Source of the DNA: CBDDDW01 sp965226805
GTDB taxonomy: Bacteria > Chloroflexota > Dehalococcoidia > Lucifugimonadales > JAGWBF01
NCBI GenBank assembly: GCA_965226805.1
Contig: CBDDDW010000029.1
Location: 310,001 to 374,000, forward strand
DNA length: 64,000 bases
Direction of reading: 5' to 3'
The notes beneath the pieces were generated by a model. That model did no database searches, was not told the origin of the DNA, and was given only the letters and a program-made list of their open reading frames with translations. Position numbers and translations under genes: made by a program. Shown here piece after piece: positions 53,962 through 62,615 of this stretch (positions are counted from its first letter, which is position 1; the number at the start of each line of letters is the position of its first letter).

Positions 53962-54027
53962 CTAGCTAGTGAAAAGCCCTGTGTCAATACGAGACACTAG
54001 ACTAGCTAGTGAAAAGCCCTGTGTCAA
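53962..54027 (+). repeat. Tandem pair of a 26-bp sequence
   Basis: CTAGCTAGTGAAAAGCCCTG followed by TGTCAA occurs at 53962-53987 and again at 54002-54027, 40 bp apart. It lies just upstream of the fused oxidoreductase gene and resembles in layout the 41-bp pair at 42027. Confidence 0.8.
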
Positions 54028-54037
54028 ATAGGCGGCC

Positions 54038-54120
54038 AAGACCCTTCGCTGCGCTCAGGGTGACACGATACGTAGGTGTCATTCTGAGCCCGCCAGAGGC
54101 GGACGAAGAATCTCTGATCC
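54038..54120 (+). repeat. GTCATTCTGA/GAAGAATCT repeat unit
   Basis: AAGACCCTTCGCTGCGCTCA, then GGGTGACA, then GTCATTCTGAGCCCGCCAGA and GAAGAATCTCTGATCC: the two halves of the repeat seen at 8695 and 49261, in swapped order. It lies between the fused oxidoreductase and asparagine synthetase genes. Confidence 0.65.
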
Positions 54121-54149
54121 AACATTGAGTTGCGCGATCGATCAAACCC

Positions 54150-56084
54150 CTAGCGCACATGGTCTGGAGCGTGCTCCGGCACTTTGTCGACGAATGTGCG
54201 GCACCATAGCTCAAGGCACATCAGAGCCAGGATGGTGTAGGCCGCATCGACGGTCCCCTGGCGGTCCTGCCTGACCAGGGACTGGACCGCCTCCGGCTCG
54301 AAGAGGCCACGCCGGCGCAGGGAGTCGGTGGAGAGCACGTCGTCCACCATCTCCCTCAGCTCGTGGCGCAGCCATCGGCGTACGGGCGCTCCGAAGCCGC
54401 TCTTCGGCCTGTAGATAACGTTTCGAGGAAGATAGGGTTCCATGGCCTTCTTGAATATGTACTTGCCCACTCCCCCTCGCTGCTTCAGGGCAGGATCGAT
54501 TCCTACGGCGTAGTCGACCAGCTCCATGTCGAGCAACGGGACGCGGACTTCGACGCCCGCTGCCATCCCCATCTTATCGGTGTAGTTGAGGTTGTGGTCG
54601 GCCAGGAAGTGCCTCCCTTCCAGGTATAGCATCCTGTTCAGCGGGTCGCCCTCTTCTGGAATCCGCCGCAAGCTCTCTCTCAGGGGCTCCGCTGTGTCCA
54701 CCTGGCCCAGTATCTGCCGGAAGTCGTCGCTGTACAGCTTGTTTCGGACCTGGTCGCTGGTCCAGTAGAAGTAGGATATGAGCCTGTCTTCAGCCGGCAA
54801 ATCGGCGTACGCCAGGGCCCTCCTTAGCCGACGGGGCAGCGGCAGCAGGCGGGTCAGGTGGCCGCCGTTGGCAAGGTCCGCCATCCCCCTGCGGACGGGT
54901 TGGGGAAGCCACCCCCACGTACGCTCCATCCTGAGGGCCCAGTGGCGACGGTATCCTGAGAATAGGTCGTCGCCCCCCGCGCCCGACAGTAGCACCTTGT
55001 AGCCGTCCCGGCTGGCCTGTTCGGCGATGAGCATGGCGTTGATGGGAGCCGGGTCGGCCTGGGGTTCATCCAGATAGTAGAGCATCCGCTCCAAGCGGAG
55101 GACGATGTCGGGCTCGACGACAATAGGATACAGGTCCACGTCCAGATGCCGGGCGACCTGCTGCGCGTAGGGAAGGTCCAGTGGGCTGCCTTCCAGATCG
55201 ACACCGTCGGCAAAGCCGATGCTGTAGCAGCGGGGCCGGAATCCGGGGCGAGCTCGGCACATCATCGCCACCACGGCGCTGGAGTCGAGGCCTCCCGACA
55301 AGAAGGCGCCCACGGGTACGTCGCTGACCATCTGCCGCTGCACGGCCTCCTCCAGGCGCCGGCGGAGTTCGTCCACGACCTCGTCCTCCGTGGCTTCGTG
55401 GCGCGCCCCGGAGTAAGGCAGCTCGTAGTACGCGCGCTGCCAGACGATCTGCCCCTCTCGGACCTCCATTGCGTATCCAGGGGGTAGTTTCTTGACGCCC
55501 TTCAGTACCGTGCGTGGGGCTGGAGTCCAAAGGTAGGCTAAAAGGTAGTGAATGGCCGCCGGGTCCAGGTCCCTGGAAACCTCCCTGCAGAAGAGCAGGG
55601 CCTTGAGTTCTGACGCGAAGAGAGTTCCCGAGGGCGTTACTGCGTAGTAGAGGGGCTTCACTCCCAGTCCGTCCCGAGCGAGAAGGATGCTCCGCTTCCG
55701 GCTATCCCACAGGGCAAAGGCGAAGATGCCGTTCAGCCGGGAGAGCATCTCAGAGCCTTCCTCCTCGTACAGGTGGAGCAGGACCTCCGAGTCGGTCTGG
55801 CTCCGGAATGTGTGGCCATTGGCTACAAGCTCTTCTCGCAGCTCCCGGTAGTTGTAGATCTCTCCGTTGTAGATAAGCTGCAACGAGCCGTCCTCGTTGG
55901 TCATAGGCTGTCGCCCCTCGGATGACAGGTCGATAATCGACAGCCTCCGATGGACCAGCCCGACCCCTGCCTCCTCGTCCACCCACTGGCCCCGGTCGTC
56001 GGGGCCCCGGTGATCGAGGGAGCGCCCCATCTCATGCAGCAGACGGGCGTCAAAGGACCCAGAATATCCGGCTATACCGCACAT
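54150..56084 (-). CDS. asnB: Asparagine synthetase B (glutamine-hydrolysing)
   Basis: This 644-residue enzyme has an N-terminal glutaminase with Cys2 nucleophile (MCGIAGYSG, SLDHRGPDDRG, LIYNGEIYNYRELR) and a C-terminal ATP-dependent synthetase with the PP-loop LSGGLDSSAVVAM. It forms asparagine, or in polysaccharide clusters may amidate a uronic acid; AsnB-like amidotransferases are common in exopolysaccharide loci. The length is that of the exopolysaccharide-associated type. It is flanked by glycosyltransferase and dehydrogenase genes on the same strand. The ribosome-binding site is weak. Confidence 0.93.
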   Translation of the reverse strand: MCGIAGYSGSFDARLLHEMGRSLDHRGPDDRGQWVDEEAGVGLVHRRLSIIDLSSEGRQPMTNEDGSLQLIYNGEIYNYRELREELVANGHTFRSQTDSEVLLHLYEEEGSEMLSRLNGIFAFALWDSRKRSILLARDGLGVKPLYYAVTPSGTLFASELKALLFCREVSRDLDPAAIHYLLAYLWTPAPRTVLKGVKKLPPGYAMEVREGQIVWQRAYYELPYSGARHEATEDEVVDELRRRLEEAVQRQMVSDVPVGAFLSGGLDSSAVVAMMCRARPGFRPRCYSIGFADGVDLEGSPLDLPYAQQVARHLDVDLYPIVVEPDIVLRLERMLYYLDEPQADPAPINAMLIAEQASRDGYKVLLSGAGGDDLFSGYRRHWALRMERTWGWLPQPVRRGMADLANGGHLTRLLPLPRRLRRALAYADLPAEDRLISYFYWTSDQVRNKLYSDDFRQILGQVDTAEPLRESLRRIPEEGDPLNRMLYLEGRHFLADHNLNYTDKMGMAAGVEVRVPLLDMELVDYAVGIDPALKQRGGVGKYIFKKAMEPYLPRNVIYRPKSGFGAPVRRWLRHELREMVDDVLSTDSLRRRGLFEPEAVQSLVRQDRQGTVDAAYTILALMCLELWCRTFVDKVPEHAPDHVR

Positions 56085-56193
56085 TTGCTTCTAACGTGAC
56101 CTACGTGCTTCAGAGTCATGACGTCCTTCGACAAGCTCAGGATGAGCGGGATTTTGCTGGCCAGCCATGTCGGACCATGAGCAAGTGGCCGGG

Positions 56194-57378
56194 CTAGACG
56201 TTTACCGGGCTCCTGGCCTTTAACCGGCTCGCCTCCCGCTCGTAGAGCTCCTTGTGGTGCCTTACAGTCTCCGCCAGACTGAACTTCCCGGCGACGAGGC
56301 CGGCGGCCTTGATTCCCATAGACCGTGCCTCCGTTGGATCCTTTGAAAGGCGCAGGATGCCTTCGGCGATGGCCTCGGGACGGCGCGGCTCCACAGCCAA
56401 CCCGTAGCTGGAGTCGGGGAGAAGCTCCTTGACTCCGCCTACGGCGGTGGCCACGATAGGCTTGGCGGCGGCCATGGCCTCTTCCACCGCCATGGGCAGC
56501 CCTTCTGTGTGGCTGGAGTGAACATAAATGTCCAGAGAGGCCAGGACTGCAGGTATGTCCTCCTGGAAGCCCGCGAAATGAAACCGGTCGCCCAAGCCCA
56601 GACGATGCACCTCTTGCTGGAGGTGATCAAAATACTTCTTGCGCGTGGCCAGCTTGGCGCCTACCACAACAAAGTGGGAGTTGAGGATCTCCTTGCCCAC
56701 TATGCCTGCGGCGCGTATGAAATCACAGTGGCCTTTGAGTGGGTTTATGTTTCCGATGGTGCCTACCAGCAAGGAATCTGAAGGTATGCCCAGTTGCTCC
56801 CTGAAGCTGCCGTTGGGCTGCCCCTGAAATCGCCTCACGTCCACCGGAGGATATAGCACGTTTATTCCACCGGAAACCCGTGGCGGTGAGTCTCCGAAGA
56901 ACTCGCTGGCGAACTCGTGGGAGGGCACCGCTACGGCATGGGCCAGCAGGGGGATGAGGCGCCTGAATACTCGACTAATCAGTGGGTGTGGCACGCCATT
57001 AACGTGCCATACGACTCTTACACCCGCTAGCCTGCCGGCGACCGCTCCCTGGGTACTCTCTATGGTGTTCTGGTGAACTATGTGGATCCCCTCTCGCCGT
57101 ATTATTCGAATCAGGTAGAAGACACCCAGCCAATAGGTCAGCGCCCACCGGAGATTGGGCCATGGATTCAGGGTCTGCCTGATCCTGTTCATATGGCGTA
57201 TCTCGTGGAAGCGGATTTCTTGCTGTTTGAGCAGAGGGGCTATGCCCCCTTCGCCTTCAGGAATGGCAACAATGGTCTCGAATCCTTCCAGCCTGAGGCG
57301 CGACGCTACCTGTAGGACCCGGAGCTGCGGCCCCCCGATAGTCCGTTCCATCAGAACGTTTAGTACCTTAACCGTCAC
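56194..57378 (-). CDS. Family 4 glycosyltransferase
   Basis: This 394-residue GT-B transferase has RTIGGPQLRVLQVASRLR near the start, HVNGVPHPLISRVFRRL, the donor-domain start LLVGTIGNINPLKGHCDFI, FHFAGFQEDIPAVLASLDIY and the E-x7-E site in SHTEGLPMAVEEAMAAAKPI. It adds a sugar to the growing repeat unit or chain. The start GTG 57378 overlaps the stop of the upstream NAD-dependent epimerase (GTGA), so the pair is co-translated. Confidence 0.92.
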   Translation of the reverse strand: MTVKVLNVLMERTIGGPQLRVLQVASRLRLEGFETIVAIPEGEGGIAPLLKQQEIRFHEIRHMNRIRQTLNPWPNLRWALTYWLGVFYLIRIIRREGIHIVHQNTIESTQGAVAGRLAGVRVVWHVNGVPHPLISRVFRRLIPLLAHAVAVPSHEFASEFFGDSPPRVSGGINVLYPPVDVRRFQGQPNGSFREQLGIPSDSLLVGTIGNINPLKGHCDFIRAAGIVGKEILNSHFVVVGAKLATRKKYFDHLQQEVHRLGLGDRFHFAGFQEDIPAVLASLDIYVHSSHTEGLPMAVEEAMAAAKPIVATAVGGVKELLPDSSYGLAVEPRRPEAIAEGILRLSKDPTEARSMGIKAAGLVAGKFSLAETVRHHKELYEREASRLKARSPVNV

Positions 57379-58310
57379 TTCTCGTGCTCGGTGGAGTTGG
57401 TCAGGACCCAGTCCCAGGTCTCTCTGAGGCCTTCCGCGAGATCGTATCGAGGAGAGAAGCCCAACACTCGTCGGGCCTTGTCTATTAGGGCGAGAGACCT
57501 GGGTACATCGCCCGGCCGCGGCTCGTGGAACTCAATCGGCAAGTCCCTGAGTCCCGTGATCTCTCTGACGGTCTCCGCCAGCTCCAACACTGATATCTCG
57601 CGGCCGGACCCCACATGGAAGACGTCTCCCGAGGCCTCCGCCAAGTCGGCCGCTTTTAAGATCGCCTCGACGATGTCACCTACGTAAATGAAATCTCTCG
57701 TATGGGTACCATCGCCGTAAATCGTCAGAGGAGTTTTCTCCTTAGCTGCGTATAGGAATACGGCGGCAGCGGTGCTTTTGTGAGACAGGAACGGGCCGTA
57801 TACGTTGCTGAATCTCAGGATCACTGTCTGTAATCCGTAGGAGAGGCTGAAGGACTGGCACAGCGCCTCACCCGCGAGCTTGCTGGCGCCGTAAGGCGAA
57901 GCCGGATGGGGGGGAATGGCTTCATGTACGGGCAGCGTATCCCCTCTAAACAGGGCGCCACATGTCGAGGCCATTACCAGGCGCTTGACATGGTTGCGTC
58001 TGGATGCTTCCAGCAGCTTCAGGGTACCGACGACATTCGTATTGACGGTCTCCACCGGGTTGGCAATTGAACGAGGAACGCCGGCCACCGCTGCCAGGTG
58101 GACTACTATCTCTTGGCCTTCCACTGCGGACGCCACCGTTTCATCGGACTCGATGCTGCCCCGTACCATCTGGAAATCGAGGCCATCCAGATATTCCGCA
58201 CGTCCAACGCTCAGGTCGTCCAACACCCTTACAGAGTGTCCGGCCCTGAGGAGCCTACGCACCAGGTTCGCGCCGATGAACCCGCAGCCACCGGTTACGA
58301 GGTATCGCAG
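57375..58310 (-). CDS. NAD-dependent nucleotide-sugar epimerase/dehydratase, apparent CTG start
   Basis: This extended SDR enzyme (311 residues) resembles UDP-glucose 4-epimerase and related nucleotide-sugar epimerases. The NAD motif is YLVTGGCGFIGANLVRRL; YxxxK is in PYGASKLAGEAL; FSNVYGPFLSHKSTAAAVF follows. The only start that keeps the NAD motif is CTG at 58310, seven bases after AAAGGAG, with an in-frame TAA five codons upstream of that CTG. The first standard start (GTG 58262) would lose the GxxGxxG loop. It overlaps the next glycosyltransferase by four bases. It probably supplies a UDP-sugar or uronate for the polymer. Confidence 0.9.
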   Translation of the reverse strand: MRYLVTGGCGFIGANLVRRLLRAGHSVRVLDDLSVGRAEYLDGLDFQMVRGSIESDETVASAVEGQEIVVHLAAVAGVPRSIANPVETVNTNVVGTLKLLEASRRNHVKRLVMASTCGALFRGDTLPVHEAIPPHPASPYGASKLAGEALCQSFSLSYGLQTVILRFSNVYGPFLSHKSTAAAVFLYAAKEKTPLTIYGDGTHTRDFIYVGDIVEAILKAADLAEASGDVFHVGSGREISVLELAETVREITGLRDLPIEFHEPRPGDVPRSLALIDKARRVLGFSPRYDLAEGLRETWDWVLTNSTEHEK

Positions 58311-58317
58311 GCTATCG

Positions 58318-58324
58318 CTCCTTT
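58318..58324 (-). promoter_or_regulatory. Ribosome-binding site AAAGGAG supporting a CTG start
   Basis: On the minus strand AAAGGAG is spaced seven bases from CTG 58310. This spacing is ideal, and no ATG, GTG or TTG lies in frame between the upstream stop codon and the NAD-binding loop, so this site decides the start. Confidence 0.75.
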
Positions 58325-58418
58325 ACCGCAGGCGGCCTTACTTTGTAGGCAGTCGATCTCTGCACGATCTATGCTCTTCCGGTGACTTCTTTCGTTGGAA
58401 TGGGCTTGGGTGGCTTTG

Positions 58419-59537
58419 TCATTTCCGAGCCGCTGTGGTCCGAAGCTGCTTGTAGGCTTCCACCATATAGTCCACGTGATTCGGTCCGATGTCCTGGTGG
58501 ACTGGCAGACCGATCAAGCGGTCTGCGTAATACAGCGCCACCTTGAATTTCCCCTCAGCAGCCGATACTTCACGAGGGAGATTTGGCCAGGGCTGGGCGC
58601 GGACACCCCTGCTGCGAAACCGCCTCAAGACCTCATCCCTGTCAGGCACCAGGAATGGGAACAGATAGGGGCAAACCCCTTCCGGCAGCTCCGGTTGCCA
58701 GAGGGTCGCCTCGGGAAATTCCAAGAAGGAGCGCGCCAGGTGCCCGTAGTTCTCCCGCCTTCTCTCGATGACCTCTTGGAAACTCGGCTCCAGGACGTGC
58801 ATAATCTTGCGAGATACGGCTGACATCTGAAGCGGCCTCTGAGGTCCCCCGTCTTCGATGCCCTCTGTATCCGCCCCATTACGACCCGAGTACCGGTCCC
58901 AAATCCGCATGGGCACACCCACTTTGCACAATCCGTGCTTCACGAGCTTCTTCAGGACTGTTCTCGGAGTGGGGTGTGGGGAACGCCCGTTGACGCTAGG
59001 GGGGCTAACAGCCCCAGGTGGTTCATTCTGTATCAGCCCCGCGCCATCGGGCAGAGGAAGCAGCTTCCGGTAGCTGTACACGCCCGCTTCCCCAAAGGTG
59101 CCGATCGTACGCCCACGCCACTTGGTCAGAAAGGAGTGTGCGCAATCTTCTATAAGGGCCAGGTTGCGCTCACGGCAAAAGCGTTGTGCCTGGTCGATTG
59201 CGTTGGGAAAACCGAAGTAATGGACCAGCAGCAGAGAGCCATGTTCCGGCGCTGGTTCCTTCCCAAGCCAGTCCCAATCCGGCTCGAGGTCTTCGTTAAC
59301 CGGGTAGTATCGAATATCCTGGCCGAAAGACTCCAGCGGTGTCAGTGCCTGGGCACAAATATAAGAGGGAACGTAGAATGGACCGCCGGCAAGGTCTCGT
59401 TCCGTGATGTACTGGGATATGGCGTGGCGCGCGTGAGAGAACAGGGTGACCTTCTCGGGGGAGAGCGGATGCTCCTTTCTCAGCGCTCTGGCCAGCAGCC
59501 CCAGGGAAAGCTGAGGTTCTCCTGGTACGTACCACAT
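58419..59537 (-). CDS. DegT/DnrJ/EryC1-like PLP-dependent aminotransferase
   Basis: This protein of about 372 residues resembles DegT-family sugar aminotransferases, which put an amino group on a nucleotide keto-sugar. It has FYVPSYICAQALTPLESFG, LLLVHYFGFPNAID, IEDCAHSFLTKWRGRTIGTF and the PLP lysine in GVYSYRKLLPLPDGAGLI. I start at ATG 59537, one base after the stop of the previous gene; the frame extends to 59582 but that part overlaps the other gene. The C-terminal half is poorly conserved relative to typical members, so function as a transaminase is likely but not sure. Confidence 0.83.
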   Translation of the reverse strand: MWYVPGEPQLSLGLLARALRKEHPLSPEKVTLFSHARHAISQYITERDLAGGPFYVPSYICAQALTPLESFGQDIRYYPVNEDLEPDWDWLGKEPAPEHGSLLLVHYFGFPNAIDQAQRFCRERNLALIEDCAHSFLTKWRGRTIGTFGEAGVYSYRKLLPLPDGAGLIQNEPPGAVSPPSVNGRSPHPTPRTVLKKLVKHGLCKVGVPMRIWDRYSGRNGADTEGIEDGGPQRPLQMSAVSRKIMHVLEPSFQEVIERRRENYGHLARSFLEFPEATLWQPELPEGVCPYLFPFLVPDRDEVLRRFRSRGVRAQPWPNLPREVSAAEGKFKVALYYADRLIGLPVHQDIGPNHVDYMVEAYKQLRTTAARK

Positions 59538-59538
59538 A

Positions 59539-60717
59539 CTACCGCCGGAGACTGGCCGCCCGCCCTTCCTCCTCGGTGCCACCTGTTGTGGAGGGAGGGG
59601 CCGCCCGTCCCGGCTGTCTCCTAAGCCGGCGGACCCACCTCTGGACTATCGACGACGATCCAGCCCTCCGCCGCGCATGGTAAAGGCCCAGCAGGGCCAG
59701 TCCTTTCGGGGTGCTCCTGAAGCTGGACAGCTCGTACAGCACCCGTTGGTCCTTTGTCCAATCGTACTTGTAGGGATCTGCCCCCGCCATGAAATCGAAC
59801 TCCCGCAGGCCGCTGTCGAAGCTGCTCCGCACGAGGTCCATCAGGAGCAGCCGGCCAGGGGAATAGTTGGAGAACGCGGCATCGAAACTGGGCATGTAGT
59901 AGAAGTAGCGCTCTTGGGAAACGAATCCAAAGTGAACGGCCACCGGACGGCCATTGAGATCCAGACTCGACACTTGCACCTCTCCTCGGTCCCAGAGTCT
60001 GGAGGTTACCTCTTTGAGAAAGGGAAGCAGTCGCCCGCTGCTTAGGATGTTCCTGGCCCCCGTAGAGACGTAGCGCTGTGCCTTCTGGACGGCGAACATG
60101 TCGAGGAGCGAAACGGCCTCTTCGAGTTTTCCGCACTGCCGGAAGGTCAGTTCCCCTTCCTGCTGAAGCCGCCTGGTCTGTCTCTTAGTATCCGACCGCA
60201 GCCCCTTCCTCAAACCGTCGCTGTACTCGGGCCAGCTAGCGGAGATTCGCAGATATGGCGCTACGTTCCAGGCACGCCACCAGGTCAGCTTGGCACCTGG
60301 TGGGATGGCTTCCTGGAGGGGCTGATAATTGGGAGAATCTTCACGTATACCGCCGAGCTCAAGAGCGTCCCACCTTAGCTCATGCTTGATGTGCTCCGTC
60401 AGCGAGTGGACGTTCCGCTCACGATCTCCTCCTACCAGGAAGTCCGAATAGTCGGAGAGGGGCCTGCCCAAGAACTGGAGGCGGGTACATCCTGCCCGTC
60501 CCACCGACATGAGCGGCGCGATCCCCTCCACAGATCCATCTCGCTGGACTGTCACTATCGAGAGGCGTTTTCCTTTTCCAAAGTGTCGCCACCAGGTGGC
60601 CATCCAGTCGAAAGAAAGGAATGGGTTGGACTCTCCACAGCTCTCGTATAGGTTTCGCCAGTCGGCTTCTAACGCCTCTAGCTCCCTGTCCTGCGTGATG
60701 GTATTGAATCTGTCCAT
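59539..60717 (-). CDS. CelD/FemAB-like acyltransferase (GNAT fold)
   Basis: This protein of about 392 residues resembles the CelD/BcsL and FemAB-related group of GNAT acyltransferases found in exopolysaccharide loci. Marks are NPFLSFDWMATWWRHFGKG, IAPLMSVGRAGCTRLQFLG, the central RSDTKRQTRRLQQEGELTF and, near the end, YYMPSFDAAFSNYSPGRLLL. It could acylate a sugar or a peptide. I start at ATG 60717; the frame is open to 60900 but overlaps the next gene, and the exact start is uncertain. Gene order (deacetylase, acyltransferase, aminotransferase) resembles exosortase-linked exopolysaccharide loci, but no exosortase is seen. Confidence 0.8.
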   Translation of the reverse strand: MDRFNTITQDRELEALEADWRNLYESCGESNPFLSFDWMATWWRHFGKGKRLSIVTVQRDGSVEGIAPLMSVGRAGCTRLQFLGRPLSDYSDFLVGGDRERNVHSLTEHIKHELRWDALELGGIREDSPNYQPLQEAIPPGAKLTWWRAWNVAPYLRISASWPEYSDGLRKGLRSDTKRQTRRLQQEGELTFRQCGKLEEAVSLLDMFAVQKAQRYVSTGARNILSSGRLLPFLKEVTSRLWDRGEVQVSSLDLNGRPVAVHFGFVSQERYFYYMPSFDAAFSNYSPGRLLLMDLVRSSFDSGLREFDFMAGADPYKYDWTKDQRVLYELSSFRSTPKGLALLGLYHARRRAGSSSIVQRWVRRLRRQPGRAAPPSTTGGTEEEGRAASLRR

Positions 60718-60760
60718 GAACACGGATTGGCCCGGGGCCCGAGATCGGATTACCTCGCAC

Positions 60761-61825
60761 CTATCTTGTGTCTCCGCGATAGACGGCTTTCCCAATCGAA
60801 CGGAGGTGTTGTGTGACCCCTGACAGCTTGCCCAGAAACCGGGGCCAGTTGTCCCGCCCGCCGATGGAAATCCGATTGAGCTGAAAGATGTCGTCGCCAT
60901 GGCGCACCGTCCCCGGCACTCCGGTCAGAGCGCAACGATAGCCGGACTCCCTGACAGCCCTGGCAACTTCAACAGAGAAATCCGCCCTCTCCCCGTAAGG
61001 ATACGCGAAGGAGTCGACCGTTCCGCCCAGCTCTTCCTCCAGCGTGCGCCGTGAGTCGCGTACCTCCCTGAGCATGGCGTCCGGCTCAAGCCGGGGTAAA
61101 CTCGGGTGAGACAAGGAGTGGGAGCCTACCTCCACGAGAGGGCTTTCGGCCAGCTTCCTCAGCTCCTCGATAGAGAGAAAGACAGCGCTTTGGGGCTCCC
61201 GAGGCCAGCCGGGAAGCCGCTCCTGGAGGTGATCAAGCACGATCTGCTGTTGTTGAGGCCGTGCCAGGAAGAGGCGCCTCAAGGCGGCGTAAAGCCGATT
61301 CTTCTCACGTGTACGCGCCAGATCATAGGTGCCCGTGAGGGAATCCAAGTCCAGCGTGACGGGTTCCCTGGTGTCAGCGATGGCCTGCCTGACACGTTCC
61401 CACCAGGCGATCGCCTGATTCCCCAAGTAATCGGTGGTGACGAACACCGAGAAGGGAATGCCATATTCTGACAAGATAGGATAGGCGTTGATGAGGTTAT
61501 CACGGTAGCCATCGTCGAAAGAGACCACCAGGCTGCCGGCGGGAAAAGGTGTACGGGAATTCAAATGGGAAACGGCCTCCTTCAGGGCAAGTACGTGGAA
61601 CCGCCTTTTCAGAAACTCCATCTGGCGGTGAAACTCTCTCGGGGGCACCCGGCTTTCCCGCCCGCTCGCGAATCCGTTCCCGGTAGGTGTATCAACTCTG
61701 TGGTAAAGCAGAATCGTGCATCGCTTCATCCTGGCCCGACGCCGCATAAGCAGTTTGGTGAGGCCAGTGAAGTAGGAGACGTTTATCAGGGCTTCGAAAG
61801 ATGCCCTGGCGACTATCGGGATCAA
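60761..61825 (-). CDS. Polysaccharide deacetylase (NodB domain)
   Basis: This 354-residue protein is a true NodB-type polysaccharide deacetylase: TILLYHRVDTPTGN, the catalytic/metal motif LVVSFDDGYRDNLINAYPIL, and the metal HxxxH motif in EVGSHSLSHPSLPRLEPD, then DSFAYPYGERADFS. It removes N- or O-acetyl groups from a polymer, unlike the PuuE-like proteins at 10-13 kb. The N-terminus MIPIVARASFEALINVSYFT is weakly hydrophobic and may be a membrane anchor. It stands between APS kinase and the acyltransferase, consistent with tailoring of an aminosugar polymer. Confidence 0.92.
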   Translation of the reverse strand: MIPIVARASFEALINVSYFTGLTKLLMRRRARMKRCTILLYHRVDTPTGNGFASGRESRVPPREFHRQMEFLKRRFHVLALKEAVSHLNSRTPFPAGSLVVSFDDGYRDNLINAYPILSEYGIPFSVFVTTDYLGNQAIAWWERVRQAIADTREPVTLDLDSLTGTYDLARTREKNRLYAALRRLFLARPQQQQIVLDHLQERLPGWPREPQSAVFLSIEELRKLAESPLVEVGSHSLSHPSLPRLEPDAMLREVRDSRRTLEEELGGTVDSFAYPYGERADFSVEVARAVRESGYRCALTGVPGTVRHGDDIFQLNRISIGGRDNWPRFLGKLSGVTQHLRSIGKAVYRGDTR

Positions 61826-61893
61826 CTCCGACCTGCCGAAGCTGGATTCGTTCTTTTGCGCTGCGATGCCATGAATACTGGCCCGGCGGGGCG

Positions 61894-62424
61894 CTACAGA
61901 TAACCCAGGTGGTTCAACCCATTGAGGATGAATGCCAGGCTGCCGTCAGGTGTATGGCATGCCGTGTCGACGACCATCTCGGGTTCCAGAGGCTCTTCGT
62001 ATGGGTCGTTGACACCGGTGAAGTTCTGGATTTCGCCACGCATCGCCTTCTGGTAATGGCCCTTTACGTCTCGCTTCATGCAGGTTTCCACAGGGCACCG
62101 GACGTGTATCTCCACGAACCTGCCAATCTCCTCACGGGCGTTGGCGCGCGCGGCTCTGTACGGTGAGATGGCGGAGGCGATAGCCACTCCGTCCAGCTGG
62201 GTGACCAGGCGGCAGACGTAGGAAATGCGCCGGATGTTCTCCATGCGGTCCTCTTTTGAGAAGCCCAGTCCCCTGGAGAGTCGTTCCCGGACCTCGTCTC
62301 CGTCAAAGACAACGGGTCTATAACCCCGGCCTGATAAGTCTGTCTCCAACATCCGCGCTAGAGTAGTCTTACCCGAACACGGGAGGCCCGTGAGCCAGAG
62401 GGTAAATCCGCGTTTCTGTTTCAT
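61894..62424 (-). CDS. cysC: Adenylylsulfate (APS) kinase
   Basis: This 176-residue P-loop kinase makes PAPS, the sulfate donor for sulfotransferases, from APS and ATP. It has the Walker A motif GLPCSGKTTLA (residues 13-23), FDGDEVRERLSRGLGFSKED, and the later VRCPVETCMKRDVKGHYQKA and FTGVNDPYEEP, all CysC marks. No ATP sulfurylase (cysND or sat) is in the window. ATG 62424 overlaps the small upstream frame by four bases. Its place inside a polysaccharide locus suggests supply of PAPS for sulfation of the polymer, not general assimilation. Confidence 0.92.
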   Translation of the reverse strand: MKQKRGFTLWLTGLPCSGKTTLARMLETDLSGRGYRPVVFDGDEVRERLSRGLGFSKEDRMENIRRISYVCRLVTQLDGVAIASAISPYRAARANAREEIGRFVEIHVRCPVETCMKRDVKGHYQKAMRGEIQNFTGVNDPYEEPLEPEMVVDTACHTPDGSLAFILNGLNHLGYL

Positions 62425-62594
62425 ATTCCCAGGTCCCCTGGTTGGGAGGTGAATACGCTGAAGTCTATATGCGTCCCTGATCGCCAGGTCTCGTCCTCGA
62501 CGCGGTCAATCATTATCTCCCTGAAAAGCTTCCTGAACTTTCCTTCGTCCGGCATCTCCGACGGAGCTAATTGGTACCCCCATTCAACGAGCAT
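62421..62594 (-). CDS. Small protein of unknown function between GT2 and cysC
   Basis: This 57-residue frame (ATG 62594, GGGAGG about nine bases upstream) ends overlapping the cysC ATG by four bases and begins 21 bases after the GT2 stop, so it is embedded in the operon. It reads MLVEWGYQLAPSEMPDEGKF, then RKLFREIMIDRVEDETWRSG; no family is recognised. It may be a genuine small protein or a short relic. The tight coupling favours translation. Confidence 0.5.
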   Translation of the reverse strand: MLVEWGYQLAPSEMPDEGKFRKLFREIMIDRVEDETWRSGTHIDFSVFTSQPGDLGI

Positions 62595-62615
62595 TCGGCG
62601 GAACACCTCCCAGCC

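Noticed and set aside
59537..59582. Longer start for the DegT-like gene at ATG 59582
   Set aside because: The added 15 residues overlap the upstream gene by 44 bases and are basic and Gly-rich, unlike the family; ATG 59537 follows the stop directly.
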